A stretch of 64,000 bases of DNA from Adiantum capillus-veneris. Lineage: Eukaryota; Streptophyta; Polypodiopsida; Polypodiales; Pteridaceae. The notes under the pieces are model-generated. The model had not been told where the DNA came from, did no database searches, and worked only from the letters and a program-made list of their open reading frames with translations. The DNA is taken from positions 140,728,211 to 140,792,210 of the forward strand of contig CM043966.1 of the NCBI GenBank assembly GCA_014529385.2, in the 5' to 3' direction. Position numbers and translations under genes: made by a program. Below, piece after piece: positions 52,956-63,003 of the stretch. Within the stretch, counting starts at the first letter, position 1. The number at the start of each line of letters is the position of its first letter.

Positions 52956-54101
52956 CTAAGTGTGAAGTTCCTTTTCATATATGCCTAGAGCTTGCTCAAC
53001 AGGGTCGAGCCCTCGACTTTCATAGCCTATGGCATGCCCTTCTTGAAGAAAAATAACTCCAAGGAAATCACCACAAGCATCACATCGGACCTCAAATGGC
53101 TTTGAGGGATTCGGTAGTGTAAGTAGAGGTTGAGAGATAATCTTTTCTTTAAGCTTTTTGAAAGCATTGTTCTCCTTTGCAGACCATGTGTACCTAATGT
53201 TTTTCTTTGTCAAGTCATGTAATGGTCCTGATATTAGTGAGAACTTTTCTATGAAGTGTCTATAGTATGCGCACATACCTATAAAGCTCCTTAACTCATG
53301 AAGATTCCTTGGTTTAGGCCATCCTTTTATTACCTCTAACTTTGATGGATCCATTTGGATGCCATTTTGAGAGATAATGTGACCTAAATACTGAATCTCT
53401 TGTAAGAAAAATTCACTTTTCTTTCAATTAACATAAAGTTTATCCTCTCCTAGAACTTGAAATATTACCTGGAGGTGTTGCTTGTGTTCATCTAATGAAT
53501 TAGAATAGATGATGATATCGTCAAAGAACACTCCAGTAAAGGTTCAGTGAGGCCTGAATAGCTTCTCCATCAAGCGGTTGAATGTGGCTGGTGCATTGGT
53601 CAAGCCAAAAGGCATGACAATATATTTGTAAAGACCAAACATAGTGCAAAATGGGGTCTTTACAATGTCTTGATCAACTATCCTTATTTGATGATAGCCA
53701 CTTTTTAGGTCAATCCTACTGAAATAGGTGGACCCTTGTAGCTTATCAAATAGGTCTTCTACCCGTGGAACAAGAAACCTATTCTTGTTAGTGATTCTAT
53801 TCAGTGCTCTATAGTTGACACACATACGATATGTGCCATCTTTCTTCTGCACTAGTAGTAGAGGAGAAAAAAATGGAGATGAGCTAGGCCTAACCATGCC
53901 CTTCTCAACTAACTCATGCACTTGCTGCATAATCTCCTCTTGTTGAACTTGAGAAACTCTATAAGGATGTTTGTTAGGCGGTGAACTTCCTGGAAGAAAT
54001 TCAATTGCATGGTCAACATTGCCTCATTTATGAGGTAGCTCACAAGGGATGTCGTCAATAAAGACATCTTGAAACCCCTTGAGAAAATAGGATAACTCTA
54101 A
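52956..54101 (-). pseudogene. element D, chromovirus-type reverse transcriptase and RNase H start (broken)
   Basis: The minus strand encodes a Tekay/Del-like RT: VRPSSSPFFSPLLLVQKKDG, YRALNRITNKNRFLVPRVED, YFSRIDLKSGYHQIRI, MPFGLTNAPATFNRLM and the catalytic VFFDDIIIYS near 53530, followed by LGHIISQNGIQMDPSK and the thumb block RSFIGMCAYYRHFIEKFS. RNase H begins FEVRCDACGDFLGVIFLQEG with the catalytic Asp, and stops at YEKELHT, where Tat-like sequence takes over. Stops occur near 53541 and 53431. The RT family differs clearly from that of A, B and C. Confidence 0.85.
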
Positions 54102-54587
54102 TTACTTTTGATTGTGTATATTTTCTTTTGTTAGAACATTAGATTCATATTGAGAATCTTTAACAAAAATCATGTACACGGAAATAGAGCTCTTTATTGA
54201 CTTGTTGAAATCTTGTGTATGTACAATGGGTATAGTGTTACCCATTTCCTTAGCATCTATATACATGTCGTTTTCCCTGAACTTAAAGGAGATTCTCCTT
54301 TCAGGGAATTTAACATTGGCAGCCATGCGATCAAACCATGGTGCCCCTAGGATTACATCCTCACGCTTGAGAGGAGAGATAAAGAAGTCCTCTTTGTCCA
54401 CATAGCTTTGGACATGGAGCCTCAATTTCCCGATTACGGGAGTGACTGAAGCTTCTTGCCCATTGAAAGCACCGTCTGCGGGTAGGACATCTCCCATCTC
54501 GTAGGCTTGTATGCCTAGCTTGGTGGCCAACTCTATAGATATACAATTGTGAGTAGAACCAGGGTCAAAAGAGAATAAAAGCATCAT
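54102..54587 (-). pseudogene. element D protease (RVP type, altered active site)
   Basis: A 161-codon frame with the retropepsin pattern of chromoviruses: FSFDPGSTHNCISIELATKLGI, where the usual D-S-G is D-P-G, then VILGAPWFDRMAANVKFPERRISF in place of the common LGxxWL block. The Pro substitution in the catalytic loop should inactivate it. It lies between gag (upstream) and RT (downstream) on the minus strand as normal. Confidence 0.8.
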
Positions 54588-55770
54588 GTTCTCTTACCTT
54601 TCCCCAAGCATGGCATAGAGGAGATCCTTTGTGGTGAATTTCCTCCTCGTGGATTTCAACCAAGGTAGCTCTAGGAGGTTCATAGCAGGTGTTCTTTTGG
54701 GGACAAGTGCAGTACGCATGCCCTTGCTCGCCGCACTTGAAACAATGGTTATCCTTGCGATAACGCACAAGCTCTTTAGGAGAGAGTTTATTTTTGCCTT
54801 TATAAACTCCCTTCTCTTTAGCTTTGTTGGAGTTGCCCTTAGGAGACTTTTGGACATTGTCCTTTCCCTTAGGCTCATTGGAACCCTTATTTTCTGTGGG
54901 CTTAGAATTTCTTTTAGCCCCCATTTGGAAATTGATTTGAGAGGCCACCATAGTATGTTGTATAACCACCGATATGGTGCGTGGCCATTGGGAGTTGACA
55001 TACTCCGCCAGTTCTTCAGTTAAGCCCGCACAAAAAAAATTTCTTTTGCTCTCCAAAATCCAACTTCTTGAAGACAATGGCTTTGAGTTGTAAATCCCAA
55101 AACTTTTCTACATATTTGTGAATGGATTCGTAGGGAGAGAGCTTCAAGCTTTGCCATTAGGTGAGTACTTTGTCTTTGGCATCGGTGGCCAGAAACTACT
55201 TCATAATAGAAGCTCTTAAAGGTTTCCATGTTTGTGGAGCTTCACCGTTGGCCCGTAGGCTAGACCACCATTGCCTGGCAGAATTTTGAAAGTGCATAGC
55301 TACATGGCATAGCTTAGAGGACTCTGTGAAGCCCTCATCTCCAAACGCCGCATCGAACTATTGGATAAAGGCCAAGACTTTGGCCAAAAGTGCCATCATA
55401 GGTAAGGAAAGAGATGCTCTTCCCTCCCTCTTTGAATTTCTTGAGCTTGGACGACCTCTTCCACATGGCATAGGATTTCCTATGGCTCTTCCTTTTGATG
55501 GTGCAAAGGTTGCACCATCACTTTCTTCAAAAGATGAAGAATTTGAGGAAGATGGAGAAGAGGGTGACCTCTTTCTCACCTTTTTCTTTCCTTGATCTTC
55601 TTTGTCTTCACCATCACTTTCATAAGAGGAAGAGGATGAAGAAGATGGAGAAGAGGGTGTCCTCTTTCTTGCCTTTTTCTTCTCTTGCTTTTTGTCATCC
55701 CTCTTTGAAGTATGGTGTGGAGAAGTATGCGATGGTATTCTTCGTTTTGGAGGTGATGGAGAGCGTTTAG
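54588..55770 (-). pseudogene. element D gag with Ser/Pro repeat N-terminus (broken)
   Basis: Read on the minus strand from 55770: two tandem copies of a basic-Ser-acidic unit (KKARKRTPSSPSSSSSSSYE then KKVRKRSPSSPSSSNSSSFE), then a gag core (HVAMHFQNSARQWWSSLRAN, KYVEKFWDLQLKAIVFKKLD, CAGLTEELAEYVNSQWPRTI) and a zinc knuckle CFKCGEQGHAYCTCP near 54730. Stops and shifts occur near 55015, 55140 and 55360. The start is lost because element C is inserted at 55776. Confidence 0.75.
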
Positions 55771-56993
55771 CCCACTGGTGCAGCCAAAGTTGGTTGAAGC
55801 TAGCAGGTGGTCTATGCTAGGCAAAGGGTGCAGTCGAGTGCAGTGCAGAAGGCTAGGGTAGGTACTAAGGCCCTAGACAGCCCAAGGGTAGTAGGAATGT
55901 ATGCTTCAAGCGGCTTTTTAGGCCAAAAGTGTTTTGCAATGATTCAGATGAGAGGGTGAGTCAAGATGTTCGAAAGGCCAAGTCAGCATCCTAGAATGTA
56001 GAGTTCAGGGTGCTCTAGAAGCAGGTCCAGAGGGCTCATCAAACGGAGCCCCGGTGTGCAAGATATTGCGATTTAAAGAAAGGGTATGTTGCAGATCCCT
56101 GACGGACAGGGCAGCTGGGGACAGGTGGCTTGGGCTGGTGTCAGTGCATACATGTGTAGAGCTCGAGTTACGGAGCATGCCTATCTTCTCGGATTGCGAA
56201 TCGGAGCTCTGGATGGTAGGTTATGGCCATTGGAAGATTTTCTAGGGGCCGGGTCTGAGCCCACTTGGTTGCATTGAAGGGTGTTCCATCTGGCGTCATT
56301 TTAGCCTCGCCAAGGTTCTCGACGGAAGTGTGCATCATGGGGAATAGCACAAAATTGACGGTTCACCAATCGGGTTCCTAGTCCGCAAGATACTGCAGGT
56401 CAAAGTTGGGAGCTATCCCTTGAGCGGTGATTACAGATGCTTTTCTTGTGTATTGTCGGCCTTGTTTGGTAGGTCTAGGAGAGTCTGAGTGCGGTGAGCA
56501 CAGAGGTGTTCAAAGTCGGGAACCGACTCCATCAATTGAAACTTATGGCCCCGAAATCCGAGTACCGGGTGCAAGTTGGCACGCAGACAAGCAATGTGGA
56601 AAAATTGGTTGTTTATGGAATGTTTTCAAAGATTTTACAAAGCCTTGGAAGGTCTTGAGACTGTATACTGCCACGTGGCGCCTGGAATAGCCCCATATGC
56701 GCAGCAAGCCGTTTGGCTTGCGCACATCATAGGGTACGCCATGAAACCCATAAGCTAACCAAGAGGGAGTGTGGGGAGCTCCACGCTCCGTGAGCTATGG
56801 CGGACGCCTAGCGGGCGTTGTGATTTGGCGCTGCCGAGTGGCGCGCGGCAGTGAGGGGCACAGCGTGCGCGAATTTTGGCAGTGGCCGGCGGAGAAGGCA
56901 TTGATGCCTGCGTGTGAGAGATGGGCAATGATGACATGGCAGGGGCAGTTCCCGTGGCCGTTGGGCCCCCGATATTTTGAAGTAGAGAGGGAG

Positions 56994-57017
56994 GGCAATA
57001 GCGACATCGCTATTGCC
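56994..57017. repeat. hairpin with ACAT loop, copy 1 (perfect 10-bp stem)
   Basis: Arms GGCAATAGCG and CGCTATTGCC enclose the loop ACAT, in the element C LTR. Two longer, slightly mismatched copies lie at 57413 and 57523. Confidence 0.9.
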
Positions 57018-57054
57018 TCCCCCCCCCCTCATGGTAAGAGGTGAGTCCCGCGGC

Positions 57055-57112
<58 letters not shown>

Positions 57113-57400
57113 AGGGTGGACATTGCAAAGGGCGTCCGGGCCAAGCAAAGGCAAAGGATAGAGGGACCGGACAAGGAAAGGATAAAGGGGAGAACCAAAG
57201 GAGCAAGGGAGAAGTAGAGGCCGGACAAAGCCAAGCTGAGGGCAAAGATAAAGCCAAACCAAGTCCAAGGGCCAAAAAACGGAGGTCAAAGCCAAAAGGG
57301 AGCCAAGAAGGAGTCGGATGGATAAGGAGTGAAGGTCAAAGTCAAAAATTGAGCAGCAGTATAAGGCTAAACCAAAAGAGGGTAAAAGGTGAAAAAAAAA

Positions 57401-57620
57401 ATGAAAAACCTAGGGGGCAATAGCGACATCGCTAATGCCCCCCTCCCAAGTGCAAAGAGTGAAGAAGAGAGAGATAGAGCAAAGCGGTGCCCTCTTTCCC
57501 AAAATAAAAAATGAAAAGCCTAGGGGGCAATAGTGACATCGCTAATGCCCCCCTCCCAAGTGCAAAGAGCGAAGAAGAGAGAGATAGAGCAAAGCGGTGC
57601 CCTCGTTCCCAAAAGATACC
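57401..57620 (+). repeat. 110-bp tandem duplication carrying hairpin copies 2 and 3
   Basis: Two units starting about 57401 and 57511 each contain a hairpin with 13-bp arms, GGGGGCAATAGCG…CGCTAATGCCCCC, around ACAT (57413-57442 with one mismatch, 57523-57552 with two). Both are followed by CTCCCAAGTGCAAAGAG and AGAGATAGAGCAAAGCGG. Confidence 0.9.
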
Positions 57621-57678
57621 AATTCAAGATTCCAAGTGGACCAATTAAATTGTAAATTCCCAAATTAAAAGCCCCCCC

Positions 57679-57686
57679 TATAAAAG
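57679..57686 (+). promoter_or_regulatory. TATA box of element C 5' LTR
   Basis: TATAAAAG after a C-run (GCCCCCCCTATAAAAGTC). It lies about 540 bp before the LTR end, placing the start of R near 57710. Confidence 0.6.
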
Positions 57687-58223
57687 TCAAAAAAAGGATC
57701 AAATTAAGGGCTTTTTTCTTGGCCTTTTGAGATACCGTTTGAAGCTTGCAAAGTGGAGTTCTCTAGCAAGCTAGCCCCTTTGTAACTTTTGCTTGAAAAT
57801 GGCCCTGGTGATGGCATTGAAAGCCTGTGTATATGTTTTCTGAAGCGCAATCAATCCACAGTTGCCTCCTAGCTGTTGTTTCCCCTTCCCCTTTCTCTTT
57901 CTCCTGCTTTCATGGTTCTCCTCGGTGCCGACTGTGTGGAAGTGTGTGCCCCCCTGGACCGATGGTGTTTTGAGTGAGAGAGTGAGATTGAGTGGTTGTG
58001 TGCGAGTGTAAGGGTGGAGACAGGAAGTGGTAGTAGGTGTATCTTGTGTGGTGGTTTGTAGAGTGTGTGAGCAGTGGCAATTGACCAGGCGATTGTCTGC
58101 AAGTGTTAAGTGTTTCTTTGAACGTGTTTTCTAAGAGGATAGGGGTGCTCTGGATACCCTGAGCTATAGAGAGGCCCTTGTGTTTGTGCCTGGCGTGTTC
58201 CCCCATTCCCCCTCTCCATCTTC

Positions 58224-58239
58224 TGGTGCCCCTAGGGAG
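58224..58239 (+). other. element C primer binding site (TGGTGCC type)
   Basis: TGGTGCCCCTAGGGAG, five bases after the LTR, the same spacing as in element A. Shares TGGTGCC with A and B. Confidence 0.7.
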
Positions 58240-58296
58240 AAGCACACTGATTGCTCCCAGTTAATCAAAAAGAAGCGGTTTTTCGCGTTGGAAATC

Positions 58297-59480
58297 ATGG
58301 CAGCTAGAAGCTATGGACCGATTTTCACAGGAGAAGAGAGCCCTGACGAGTGGATGTCAGATTTCGAGCTATACATGCTGTCGTTGCGTATGCCGAACGA
58401 GGATAGAAAAATGCATACTTTTCCGTTGGTGATGCGTGGCAGAGCTAAAGCATGGTACGACGCATTGGAAGGTGAGCCGAAGCAAGCATGGCGGGCTCTA
58501 CGGGCGAGGTTTCTTCACGACTTTTGCAAGGAGACTTCCCCACTCGACATAAATGCAAAGCTGAAGGCGCTTAAGCAAGACATAAGTGAAGAGTTCAATC
58601 TGTTTTTGGGTCATTTTGAAGAATGTTGGGTAGAGTTAGCGGCAGCCATACAATTGGCTAATGGAGACTATTTCAAGCTCGACAAATTCATGGCGTGTCT
58701 GCATCCCAAGGTGAGAGAGAAATTTGATTTCAAGAGCCCAGAGAATTATAATGGTGCGGCAACCATTGCACGATCGAAGAGCAGAAAGATAAAGAAGAAG
58801 ATAGAGCAGGGCATGTCAAGCTACGAGACGATGGCCCATGTTCAACCGCAGAGTCCGAGAGAGACTGCACATGAAGAAAATCAGGGAATTCGAGGTGTAG
58901 CTGTTGTGCCAAAAAATTGGGTGCGCATAGTGCAAGATTTATCCGAGCAGATGCAGGAGTTGCGGCTCAGTGTCATGGATAGAGGACAACCAAGAGGAGC
59001 AAGGGGCAGGGCACGGCCACTGCCAGGTAGGTGTTATAATTGTGGAGAAGAAGGGAACTATGCACCTTATTGTCCTCAACCACACAGAGAAAGAGGAGGT
59101 ATGTACCCGCTGTTTGGTAGAGGTCGAGGTCAAGGGTAGTACAATGGTCCAAGAGAGCAAGCGGTAGAGAATCCTGTGCAGCCGGCTCCGTAAAACTGAG
59201 GTAAAGTTCCAGAGTAAACATCATAGGGCTGGATAAGCAGGATGTCAAAGTTTTGGCCAATAAGAGGGCAAGAGCTGAGAGGGAGACAAAGGCAGAGTGG
59301 GAAGCTTGAGCTTGCAAAGGCAAAGAGAAGGTGTACGAAGGCAGAGAGCAACCTCAGTCTAGCAAGAGAAGGAGGCATCGCAAGATCAAGCAAGCGGATT
59401 TCCAACTAGGACGTGGCTATCCCGAGTACAATCTAGTGAGTCATGTTCAAAATCAAAAGGAAAATATTACATTTGGTTAG
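58297..59480 (+). pseudogene. element C gag (broken after the zinc knuckle)
   Basis: ATG 58297 starts MAARSYGPIFTGEESPDEW. The 281-codon frame to TAG 59137 contains a gag core (AWYDALEGEPKQAWRALRAR, FNLFLGHFEECWVELAAAIQ, KLDKFMACLHPKVREKFDF), a basic patch (RSKSRKIKKKIEQ) and a zinc knuckle CYNCGEEGNYAPYC with Asn in place of His, as in element A. After the stop the frame shifts, with the basic segment SSKRRRHRKIKQADF-like text near 59360. Start chosen because the preceding bases match the leader of A and no other ATG fits. Confidence 0.88.
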
Positions 59481-60200
59481 TTGTTAGCTTTAAATCCAAA
59501 GTTAAAAAGGCAGTGGTCCACAAGTGTTAGCACCAGGCTGCCGAGAGCTAAGGGAAATGTGCAAGAGGTGCAAAACATGGCTTTGAGGGTAGGTAGCCCC
59601 ACTGATGTTCTTTCGTTGGTGGATGCGATTATAGAGAAGAGGATGCAGGTACAAGCCTACATAGACGGTGGAGCACAGGTTTGTGTCATGACGGAAGCAG
59701 CCATGAAAGAGATAGGGTTCAAGGCAGTAGTTAGGTCAAATGTGCGCATGAGGATGGCCAACCATACCAAATCCAGGTGTCTGGGTGTGGCGTAGGATGT
59801 AAAGGTCAAGGTGATGGGCATAGAGTGCCTGATTGACTTCTTTGTGATGAAAGCAGGGGATAATGCTTACCCTATCATTTTGGGTAGGCCATGGCATTTG
59901 GCGATAGGTGCAAATCAGGATTGGGAGAGCAAAGTGTTCACTTTTCCTGACAAAGAGAGAGGCAGACAAATTGTGCTTGATTTGAAGACCAAGGAAAGCA
60001 GTTCTCGTCCTATGGTAGTTAAGGATGAGGGTGACACGACGAGCTATGAGTACAAGACCGAGACAGGCTATGATGAAGGCTATACTAGCACAGAGGAAGA
60101 GGAGAGCGAGGATGACATGCTAAAGATAGATGCAGACTTATTCGGAGTCACCATAGATGACTCTCCACCTAAAGAAGAAGGTATGCAGCCTCAAGCTCAT
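59481..60200 (+). pseudogene. element C protease and acidic linker (one stop)
   Basis: The frame from 59481 shows AYIDGGAQVCVMTEAAMKEI, the DGGA protease loop shared with A and B, then MRMANHTKSRCLGV. After TAG 59793 it continues, same frame, to CLIDFFVMKAGDNAYPIILG, the flap and the PIILGRPW block. An acidic stretch (YTSTEEEESEDDMLKIDADL) links it to reverse transcriptase. It processes the polyprotein. Apart from the stop the domain looks whole. Confidence 0.85.
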
Positions 60201-61000
60201 GGTTTAATCCTAGAGGAGGTTTCAAGCATGTTGAGTGAAGATTTAACCAAGGGTGAAAAGGAGGTCTATGTTCAACTGTGTGAATCCTATCCAAATCTAT
60301 TTGCTATGGAGTACAAGCATTTGCGAGGTGCAAAGGTGGTGGAGCACAAAATTGTTCTTAAGGAGGGACATAAGCCTAAAGCACAAAAGCTGAGAAGACT
60401 AGGAGAAATTCAAAAGGAAGCCCTTTGGCAGGAGATCAATAAGTTGTTGGAGGAAGGCATCATATATCCTGTGAAGGAGTCAGAGTGGGTCTCGCCAGTG
60501 GTCATAACCCCTTAGAAGAATGGGAAATGGAGAGTGTGTGTTGACTACAAGCCATTGAATGCCGCGACCAAGAGGAATCACTATCCCTTGCCGTTTCAAG
60601 ATGAAATCCTAAACCGGGTGGATGGGCATGAGAGGTACTCGATTATGGATGGCTTTTCGGGGTACTTTCAGATAGGGATTGCGCTTGAAGACGAGTTGAA
60701 GACCACATTCAGATCTCCATGGGGTTGCTTCGCTTATTGCAGGATGCCGTTCGGATTGGTGAATGCATATGCCACCTTCCAAGGTTGGATGAACAGTGTA
60801 TTTGGTCCATACTTGGTCCGTTTTATTAGGGTCTTCATGGATGATATCGGCTGCTACATTTCAAGGTTGGAGCACCTATCGAAGCTCCAACTATGCTTTC
60901 AAAGGCTTAATGAAGAGGGAGGTCAGCTGAATCCCACGAAGTGCAAGCTAGCATAGCCTCGAGCACAGTTGTTGGGTCATGTGGTGTCACAAAACGGTAT
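60201..61000 (+). pseudogene. element C reverse transcriptase (two stops)
   Basis: Same frame as the protease. VEHKIVLKEGHKPKAQKLRR leads to VKESEWVSPVVITP, TAG at 60513, then WRVCVDYKPLNAATKRNHYP, FSGYFQIGIALEDELKTTF, MPFGLVNAYATFQGWMN and the catalytic VFMDDIGCY near 60840. TAG at 60954 interrupts the thumb (NPTKCKLA, then LLGHVVSQNGIEADPEKVKA). Two nonsense changes are the only visible damage, so this is a fairly young copy. Confidence 0.88.
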
Positions 61001-62090
61001 AGAGGCTGATCCCGAGAAGGTGAAAGCGTTGGTGTTGATGGAGCCGCCATCAAATTCTCAAGGTTTGGCTTCATTTGTTCATAAGTTGAAGTATTTGTCA
61101 CGTTTCTTTTGGATGCTGTCGCAATATGTGCATCCTCTTCAAAAGAGGGCTCAGCAAGTGCATGGTTATGAGTGGGATGGGGAAGCTCAGGAGGCTTTTG
61201 ATAGAGTTAAAGAGATTTTGTGTCAGTTTCCAGCGGTGTGTCCTCCCAATCGAGAGGATGACTTTTATGTGTCTATGACAGTGGGAACCGTTGCCATCAG
61301 AGCGGTTCTATTGCAAAAGGTAGGGAGAAGCTACAAGCCGATATACTTCGAGAGCAGGGTGATTAGCCTAGGAGAGGCTACCTACACCGAGGTGGAGCAG
61401 TGGGTGATGGCTCTAGTCTTTGCTTGCAAGAATTTCAAAGTCCATTTTATTGTGCGTAAGTTTTTTGTGTTGACGGCTAATAATTTATTGCCAGAGGTAG
61501 TGCTGCATTTGAAGCCACGAAGGAGGATTATGAAGTGGGTGTTGGAGCTACAGGAGTTCGAGTTCGAGTTCAAGGTAGATCACACGAGTTGGTCTCACAT
61601 GGCAGACATTGTTGTCAACAAGGCCATCGATTTTCCGGCCTATCCAAGAGTGGTACGAGATGAAGCTAAGGAGGAACCCGACTTGGAGGATTCTTTTACA
61701 ATGTGGTTCGATGAAGAATATTGGAGGGTAGTGCAAAAGGCAGGAGGTGTGGTGATACACGACCCACACGGAAAAACTATATTCTCGAAGGCATATGATT
61801 TAGAAGATGTCCACACCAATAATGAGGCGGAGTCTCTCACTCTGCATTTGGGTTTAAAGCAGTGCATAGAGTCCGGCATTTCAAGGTTTGTGGTGAAGGG
61901 AGATGCGCTGCTAGTCATCAAGCAACTGTCAGGCCAATGGAAGGTAAAGCGCGATTCTTTGAAGCATTGGTTCTTTTCCATCAAGAAGATGCTAAAGTCT
62001 TTTGAAGAAGTCCAATTCAAGCATGTGAGGAGAGAGCAAAACCAAGAGGCGGATCAACTAGCTAGCAACAAAGTACAAGTGCATGTTGTA
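61001..62090 (+). CDS. element C RNase H and archaeal-type RNase H
   Basis: An open stretch of pol. The first RNase H is degenerate (FYVSMTVGTVAIRAVLLQK, with TAN instead of TDH in FFVLTANNLLPEVV). The second, archaeal-type domain has MWFDEEYWRVVQKAGG (usual FDGAY altered to FDEEY, the Asp kept), HTNNEAESLTLHLGLKQC, VVKGDALLVIKQLSG and HVRREQNQEADQLASNK. In Tat-type elements the second domain is thought to supply RNase H activity. The frame continues into integrase without a break. Confidence 0.85.
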
Positions 62091-63003
62091 GGTCTATATG
62101 TGGCCCCAGCCACTTATGCAGGTAGAGAGACTCTTAAGGAGATTGAAGGCTTTTTGAGTACAGACCAATGTTCAGAGGGTTTTTCCAAGCTGCAAAAGAG
62201 AAGAGTGGCGCAAAAAGCCCACAAATTTACACTGGTAGGTGAAGATCTCATGAACTATGGGCATGATGGAGTGCTTAGAAGGGTTCTATACAGAGAAGAG
62301 ATAGGGATGGTGCTGGAGCAATGCCATGAAGAGAGCGGGCATCAGGGAAAAGATCAGGTTCTATTTCGAGTGCTTAGAGCAGGCTTTTGGTGGCCTTCCA
62401 TTGTGAAGGACATGCATTACTGGTGCAAGACGTGCCACGAGTGTCAGAATATAGGTGAAAGACGACTGGTAGTGGAGTCGCAGGGCGCCATCATCGCACA
62501 AAGCGCCTTCGAGAAGTGAGGTCTAGATGCAATAGGACCTCTCCTAAAGTCTACAAGTGGTAAGAAGTACGTGGTGGTAGCCATTGACTACCTTACAAGG
62601 TGGGTCGAGGCCAAAGCAGTGAAGGAAGTAAATGCTAATGTGGTGTCTCAGTTTGTGTTTGATAATATATGTTGCCGCTTTGGTGTTCCATGGGTATTAG
62701 TTTCTGATACGGGTCAAGGGTTTAGAAGCAAGCTCATGAGCGCATTAGTGGAAAAGTTAAAGATTCATCATCGGTTTTCCTCACCCTATCACCCCCAATG
62801 CAATGGTCTAGTCGAGAGTGCTAATGGTCAAATTGTCAAGATGTTAATGAAGTATGTGTACAAGCAGAAATCCGAGTGGGAGGCAAATCTAGAGAAGTGT
62901 ATGTGGGCGTATAGGACGTCCTATAAAGTGGCTACAAACTTCACTCCATTCGAGCTTGTCTATGGTAAGGAGGCTGTGTTGCCAGTGCATGCACAGCTAG
63001 GTG
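62091..63003 (+). pseudogene. element C integrase, 3'-truncated
   Basis: The frame continues with FTLVGEDLMNYGHDGVLRRV, the zinc module (SGHQGKDQVLF, CKTCHEC) and the core. TGA at 62517 replaces the Trp of KWGLDAIGP; the three acids are otherwise visible (GLDAIGPL, LVSDTGQGF, YHPQCNGLVESANG). It breaks off at GKEAVLPVHAQL near 62990-63005, before the C-terminal GPY/F module, and unrelated sequence follows. There is no polypurine tract or 3' LTR, so C is truncated or interrupted here. Confidence 0.85.

Larger units (their letters stand above)
55776..58218 (+). mobile_element. element C 5' LTR (2443 bp)
   Basis: It starts TGGTGCAGCCAAAGTTGG like the A LTRs and ends CTCTCCA, five bases before the primer site. 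Early blocks (TGTATGCTYMAAG, CTCTAGARGC, CATCAAACGGAGC) and the end (CCCTGAGCTATAGAGAGGC) are shared with A; the middle differs. It contains a (GA)n run (57056-57105), three hairpins with ACAT loops and a TATA box at 57679. It interrupts the gag of element D; the bases before it are CCAC. Confidence 0.85.

Noticed and set aside
57010-57295. Ser/Leu- or Arg/Glu-repeat proteins in several frames
   Set aside because: Produced by translating a (GA)n microsatellite in the element C LTR.
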